From Lachnospiraceae bacterium UBA1258 (GTDB taxonomy: Bacteria; Bacillota; Clostridia; Lachnospirales; Lachnospiraceae): a stretch of DNA of 9,459 nucleotides. The translations under genes and the position numbers were made by a program. The DNA is taken from positions 1 to 9,459 of the forward strand of contig DBVS01000124.1 of assembly GCA_002308235.1 (NCBI GenBank), given 5' to 3'. Position 1 is the stretch's first letter. Each line of letters begins with the position of its first letter. Shown here piece after piece: positions 5,832-9,459 of the stretch. The notes beneath the pieces were generated by a model that was not told the DNA's origin, made no database searches, and saw only the letters and a program-made list of their open reading frames with translations.

Positions 5832-7628
5832 ATGAAAAGAAGTGAAGTACCCGTAAAGGAGACCTGGGATTTAAGTCTCATTTACAAAAATCCCGAGGAT
5901 GCGTGGAAGGACCTTGAAGAGGCCGTTTCCATCGCCGGGAAGGTTGAAAAGGAGTATAAGGGAAATCTTAAGAGCGCAAAGAATATCGTTGACTGCATGC
6001 ATCTTTGCGAAAGAATCGACGAGCTTACCTATCGGGCCGGAAACTATTTTTCTCTTGATATGGAGACGGATTATTCCAATACCGAGGCTGTGGCTAAGTG
6101 TACCAAAGCCATGAGCATGGCAAATGACGCTTCCGCAAAGGTAAGTTTCGTAAACAGTGAGCTGGTTCGGGCGGCAGACTCTGAACTGGAGGAGGCTGTA
6201 AAGACCGGCGGCACGGTTTCCCACAGGATAGAGGAGATCATCCGTTGGAAGCCCTATCTTCTCAGCACCGAAACGGAAAAAGCATTGGCTGATCTTGCGG
6301 ATTTCATGAACACGCCCTATAACGTATACAATCAGGCCAAGCTTTCCGACATGCGCTTTGACAATTTCACGGTAAACGGCAAAGAATATCCTCTGGGCTA
6401 CGCGCTTTTTGAGGACGAATACGAGTATGAAAAGGACACTGATGTACGCCGTGCCGCGTTCAGAAACTTTTCCGACAAGATCAAACAGTACGAGAACGTA
6501 ACCGCCACCGCTTACAACGCTTATGTATCAAGGGACAAGAAACTGGCCGACATCAGGGGCTTTAAGGATGTTTTCGATTACCTTCTTTTTAACGAAGAGA
6601 TTACCAGAGACCTTTACGACAGACAGATCGACGTTATCATGGAAAAACTTGCGCCCCACATGCGTAAGTATGCAAACCTGATAAAGAAGGTGTATAAGCT
6701 TGATAAGATGACCTATGCGGATCTTAAGCTTTCCGTGGATCCCGATTTCGACCCCAGAGTTACCATGGAAGAGGCTGAAAAGTACTTAACCGACGGCCTT
6801 TCCGTAATGGGTGAGGATTATGTTGAAATGATCCGTAAGGCCTTTAAGGAAAGATGGATCGACTATGCCACCAACGACGGAAAGTGCACCGGAGGCTTCT
6901 GCGCAAGTCCCTACGGCGTTCCCGCTTCCTTTATCCTGCTTTCCTGGCAGAACAGAATGGCGGATGTGTTTACGCTGGCTCATGAACTCGGTCATGCGGG
7001 ACACTTTAAACTCTGCAACAATGCGCAGGGTGTGTACAATACCGATGTTCCCCGCTATTACGTGGAGGCTCCCAGTACCATCAACGAACTGATCCTTACG
7101 GGCTATCTTGAAAAGACCAACCCCGACCTTCGTTTTAAGAGATGGGTTCTCGGCTGCACCGTGGGAAAGACCTATTATCACAACTTTGTAACGCACCTTT
7201 TGGAGGCTGCTTACCAGCGTGAGGTTTACAAGATAATCGATGCCGGCGGAAGCGTTCAGGCAGAGACTCTTTCCAAAATTTATAAAGACGTGCTTACCAA
7301 GTTCTGGGGTGATACGGTTGAACTTACGGAAGGCGCTGAACTTACCTGGATGCGTCAGCCCCACTACTACATGGGACTTTACTCTTACAGCTATTCCGCC
7401 AGCCTTACCATTGCCACCAAGATGAGCAAACGCATCTTCAACGAAGGCGAAGCGGCTGTTAAGGATTGGAAAAAGGCCATGACCGCAGGATGCACCGTTA
7501 CGCCTCTGGAATTTGCGCAGATGGCGGGCGCCGATATTTCCACCGACGGCCCCCTCCTTGAAGCCATCGAATATGTGGGCTCCATGATCGACGAAATGTG
7601 CGAGATCACGGATAAACTGGGATTCTGA
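5832..7628 (+). CDS. pepF: Oligoendopeptidase F (M3B family zinc metallopeptidase)
   Basis: Predicted 598-residue cytoplasmic zinc endopeptidase that cleaves short oligopeptides, the usual size for PepF. The N-terminal TWDLSLIYKNPEDAW opening is typical of the family. Residues about 110-200 correspond to the oligopeptidase F N-terminal domain. The catalytic M3 domain covers about 200-585, with the zinc motif HELGH at 384-388 (ligands His384 and His388, catalytic Glu385) and third ligand Glu412 in the segment YVEAPSTINE. The substrate-side motif RQPHYYMGLYSYSYSASL (508-525) carries the His-Tyr residues conserved in M3 enzymes. No key residue is missing. It follows the nucleotidase gene by 27 bp without a terminator, so the two are probably co-transcribed. 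A two-tiered hairpin follows it. Together with PepT it would complete breakdown of imported peptides to free amino acids. Confidence 0.95.
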   Translation: MKRSEVPVKETWDLSLIYKNPEDAWKDLEEAVSIAGKVEKEYKGNLKSAKNIVDCMHLCERIDELTYRAGNYFSLDMETDYSNTEAVAKCTKAMSMANDASAKVSFVNSELVRAADSELEEAVKTGGTVSHRIEEIIRWKPYLLSTETEKALADLADFMNTPYNVYNQAKLSDMRFDNFTVNGKEYPLGYALFEDEYEYEKDTDVRRAAFRNFSDKIKQYENVTATAYNAYVSRDKKLADIRGFKDVFDYLLFNEEITRDLYDRQIDVIMEKLAPHMRKYANLIKKVYKLDKMTYADLKLSVDPDFDPRVTMEEAEKYLTDGLSVMGEDYVEMIRKAFKERWIDYATNDGKCTGGFCASPYGVPASFILLSWQNRMADVFTLAHELGHAGHFKLCNNAQGVYNTDVPRYYVEAPSTINELILTGYLEKTNPDLRFKRWVLGCTVGKTYYHNFVTHLLEAAYQREVYKIIDAGGSVQAETLSKIYKDVLTKFWGDTVELTEGAELTWMRQPHYYMGLYSYSYSASLTIATKMSKRIFNEGEAAVKDWKKAMTAGCTVTPLEFAQMAGADISTDGPLLEAIEYVGSMIDEMCEITDKLGF

Positions 7629-7693
7629 ACCTGTAATCTTAAGTTGCACAAAAATCGTCAAAAAATAACATCATCGACGATGTGAAAAAATAC

Positions 7694-7749
7694 AAACCTC
7701 CCCAATAATGAAAATAACTTAACGGTTATTTCATCAGGGGAGGTTTTTT
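7694..7749 (+). terminator. Two-tiered hairpin with T-tract: pepF terminator or GH94 leader attenuator
   Basis: The outer stem AAACCTCCCC (7694-7703) pairs perfectly with GGGGAGGTTT (7737-7746). After a small internal loop, an inner stem pairs ATGAAAATAAC (7708-7718) with GTTATTTCAT (7725-7734) with one bulged A and a 6-nt loop. Six T residues follow (7744-7749). This is an intrinsic-terminator form. The GGGGAGG of the 3' arm is also the only ribosome binding site for the ATG at 7752, so the folded hairpin would hide it. The spacer 7629-7693 holds a weak TTGCAC/TAACAT promoter-like pair (7644-7671) and a small stem ATCGTC/GACGAT (7654-7659, 7676-7681). Confidence 0.8.
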
Positions 7750-7751
7750 AT

Positions 7752-9459
7752 ATGAAATACGGTCATTTTGACGACGAAAACAAAGAATACGTGATCGACA
7801 GGGTCGATTTGCCCACATCCTGGACCAACTATCTGGGTGTTGAAGATATGGCGGCCGTAGTCAATCATACTGCGGGAGGGTATTGTTTCTACAAGTCTCC
7901 CGAATATCACAGAATCTCACGTTTCCACGGAAACTCCATTCCCATGGACAGACCCGGCTTTTACGTATATTTGCGGGACAATGAAAGTGCCGACTACTGG
8001 TCCACTTCCTGGCAGCCTGTGGGCAAGGATCTTAACAAAGCAAAATATACCGCCCGCCACGGCCTTTCCTACAGCGTTTACGAATGTGATTACAATGGCA
8101 TTCATTCTGAAGAGAAGCTCTCGATTCCCAGAGGCGAGAACGTTCTTTTATGGGATGTAAAGGTTAAGAACACCGGAAAGACCGACAGGAATCTTTCGAT
8201 CTTCTCATATCTTGAATTCTCTTTCCATCACGTAATGATAGACAACATCAATTTCCAGATGAGCCTTTACTGTGCAGGCGGTTCCTACAAGGACGGCATC
8301 ATCGAGGAAGACCTTTTCTACGAAGAAGACGGCTATCAGTATTTTACCGCAAACTTCGAGCCCGACGGCTATGACTGCGTAAGAGACAGATTCATCGGTA
8401 CCTACAATACCGAAACAAACCCTGCGGCAGTTGAACGCGGCGAGTGCTTTAACTCCGAAGAAAAGGGCATGAGCCACTGCGGATCCCTTATGAAGAAATT
8501 CAGATTAAAGCCCGGCGAAGAAGTCCGTTTCATCTTCATGCTGGGCGAAGGCGATCGTAAAGCAGCATATCCCATTAAGAAAAAATATTCGGACTTTGCG
8601 AATGTCGATGCGGCATATGAGGATCTGCGCCTTTACTGGAAAAAGAAAACGGACGCAATGCTCATAAACACTCCCAATCCGGGCATGAATTCCCTTATCA
8701 ATACCTGGACCCTTTACCAGTCCGAGATAAACGTAATGTTCTCCCGTTTTGCTTCCTTCATCGAAGTAGGCGGAAGAGTGGGCTTAGGATACAGAGACAC
8801 TGCGCAGGATTCCATGACGGTGGTCCATTCAAATCCCGACAAGTGCAAAGAAAGGATCGTCCAACTCTTAAAGGGTCTTACCACCAAGGGCTACGGACTG
8901 CACCTTTTCCAGCCCGAGTGGTTTGAAGAAGCGGGAAAGCCCTCCGACTTTGATTCACCCACGGTGGTTCCGAAGGCAGATAAAAGCATCATCCATTCCC
9001 TTGACGATGCCTGCTCCGATGACTGCCTGTGGCTGATCCCTTCCATAGTTGTCTATATAAAAGAAACCGGTGACCTTTCCTTTGCCGATGAAATGATCAC
9101 CTACGCGGACACTTTTGTTGAGGGTAAAAACTTCAAAGAATCCGTTTACGACCACTTAAAGAGAATCCTGGATTTTTCCGCCGAGCAGGTGGGAAGCAAC
9201 GGAATCTGCAAGGGCCTTCGCGCCGACTGGAACGACTGCCTTAACTTAGGCGGCGGAGAAAGCACCCTGGTAACCTTCCTGCACTACGCAGCTCTTGAAA
9301 GCTTTATCGAACTTGCAAACAAGCTCGGCAGAACCGAAGACGTAAAGAAGTACGAAAAGATCGCGGAGAAGGTCAAAAGGATCGCAAACGAAGTCTGCTG
9401 GGACGGTGACTGGTTCATAAGAGGCGTAACCAAATCCGGCAGAAAGATCGGCTGCAAGG
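7752..9459 (+). CDS. GH94 disaccharide phosphorylase, N,N'-diacetylchitobiose phosphorylase-like, cut by window edge
   Basis: Cytoplasmic inverting phosphorylase that splits a beta-linked disaccharide with phosphate into a sugar 1-phosphate and a free sugar. The 569 visible residues are about 70% of the usual 800. The start MKYGHFDDENKEYVI is typical of GH94. The N-terminal beta-sandwich covers about 1-270 and the (alpha/alpha)6 catalytic barrel begins near 300. GRVGLGYRDTAQD (341-353), with Arg342 and Arg348, is a conserved active-site segment. GLRADWNDCLNLGGGES contains Asp495, the expected general acid. The words DRPGFYVYLRD, SPTVVP and CSDDCLWLIP match my memory of the Vibrio chitobiose phosphorylase more than cellobiose phosphorylases, but substrate choice is an inference. 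The ribosome binding site GGGGAGG lies within the 3' arm of the preceding hairpin. The C-terminal end of the enzyme is outside the window. Confidence 0.93.
   Translation, partial: MKYGHFDDENKEYVIDRVDLPTSWTNYLGVEDMAAVVNHTAGGYCFYKSPEYHRISRFHGNSIPMDRPGFYVYLRDNESADYWSTSWQPVGKDLNKAKYTARHGLSYSVYECDYNGIHSEEKLSIPRGENVLLWDVKVKNTGKTDRNLSIFSYLEFSFHHVMIDNINFQMSLYCAGGSYKDGIIEEDLFYEEDGYQYFTANFEPDGYDCVRDRFIGTYNTETNPAAVERGECFNSEEKGMSHCGSLMKKFRLKPGEEVRFIFMLGEGDRKAAYPIKKKYSDFANVDAAYEDLRLYWKKKTDAMLINTPNPGMNSLINTWTLYQSEINVMFSRFASFIEVGGRVGLGYRDTAQDSMTVVHSNPDKCKERIVQLLKGLTTKGYGLHLFQPEWFEEAGKPSDFDSPTVVPKADKSIIHSLDDACSDDCLWLIPSIVVYIKETGDLSFADEMITYADTFVEGKNFKESVYDHLKRILDFSAEQVGSNGICKGLRADWNDCLNLGGGESTLVTFLHYAALESFIELANKLGRTEDVKKYEKIAEKVKRIANEVCWDGDWFIRGVTKSGRKIGCK

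Noticed and set aside
6786..7661. 291-codon open frame antisense to pepF
   Set aside because: It lies wholly opposite the conserved catalytic part of pepF, shows no recognisable domain and has no ribosome binding site; it is a by-product of pepF codon use.
7644..7671. TTGCAC-N16-TAACAT as a firm promoter for the GH94 gene
   Set aside because: Only three and four of six bases match the consensus, so it is mentioned with the hairpin but not listed as a separate promoter.

Overview
The window looks like chromosomal DNA of a Gram-positive anaerobe of the class Clostridia, most likely a Lachnospiraceae-type gut or rumen bacterium. This is inferred from strong AGGAGG-type ribosome binding sites, consensus-like sigma-A promoters, an FtsX-type ABC exporter, PepF and PepT peptidases, and a GH94 disaccharide phosphorylase. 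No rRNA or other marker gene is present, so the placement is an inference.

Positions 1-1690 are read leftward. The 5' part of pepT (aminotripeptidase) runs off the left edge. A gap of about 420 bp (351-769) follows. It holds a direct repeat just upstream of pepT, a GC-rich inverted-repeat element (464-701), and the intrinsic terminator of the next gene. That gene encodes a small lipoprotein with two VCBS/FG-GAP-like Asp-rich loops (770-1690).

From about 1740 the strand switches through a divergent promoter region. Rightward come a TetR/AcrR regulator (1859-2434), an ABC ATPase that overlaps it by 4 bp (2431-3123), and a compact FtsX-family permease with two FtsX units (3128-4264). These three form an operon that is probably autoregulated. 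A second promoter at about 4270-4298 precedes a cytoplasmic 5'-nucleotidase-type metallophosphoesterase (4332-5804), which is closely followed by the M3 oligoendopeptidase PepF (5832-7628).

A long, two-tiered hairpin followed by a T-tract (7694-7749) sits directly against the start codon of the last gene. That gene is a GH94 phosphorylase resembling N,N'-diacetylchitobiose phosphorylase and runs off the right edge. The 3' arm of the hairpin contains the gene's own Shine-Dalgarno sequence.

Most of the window is ordinary housekeeping and nutrient metabolism: intracellular peptide breakdown (PepT, PepF), phosphate-ester hydrolysis, phosphorolytic sugar use and a regulated exporter. I see no clearly new multi-gene system. 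The two non-coding structures, the 464-701 element and the GH94 leader hairpin, deserve the closest second look.
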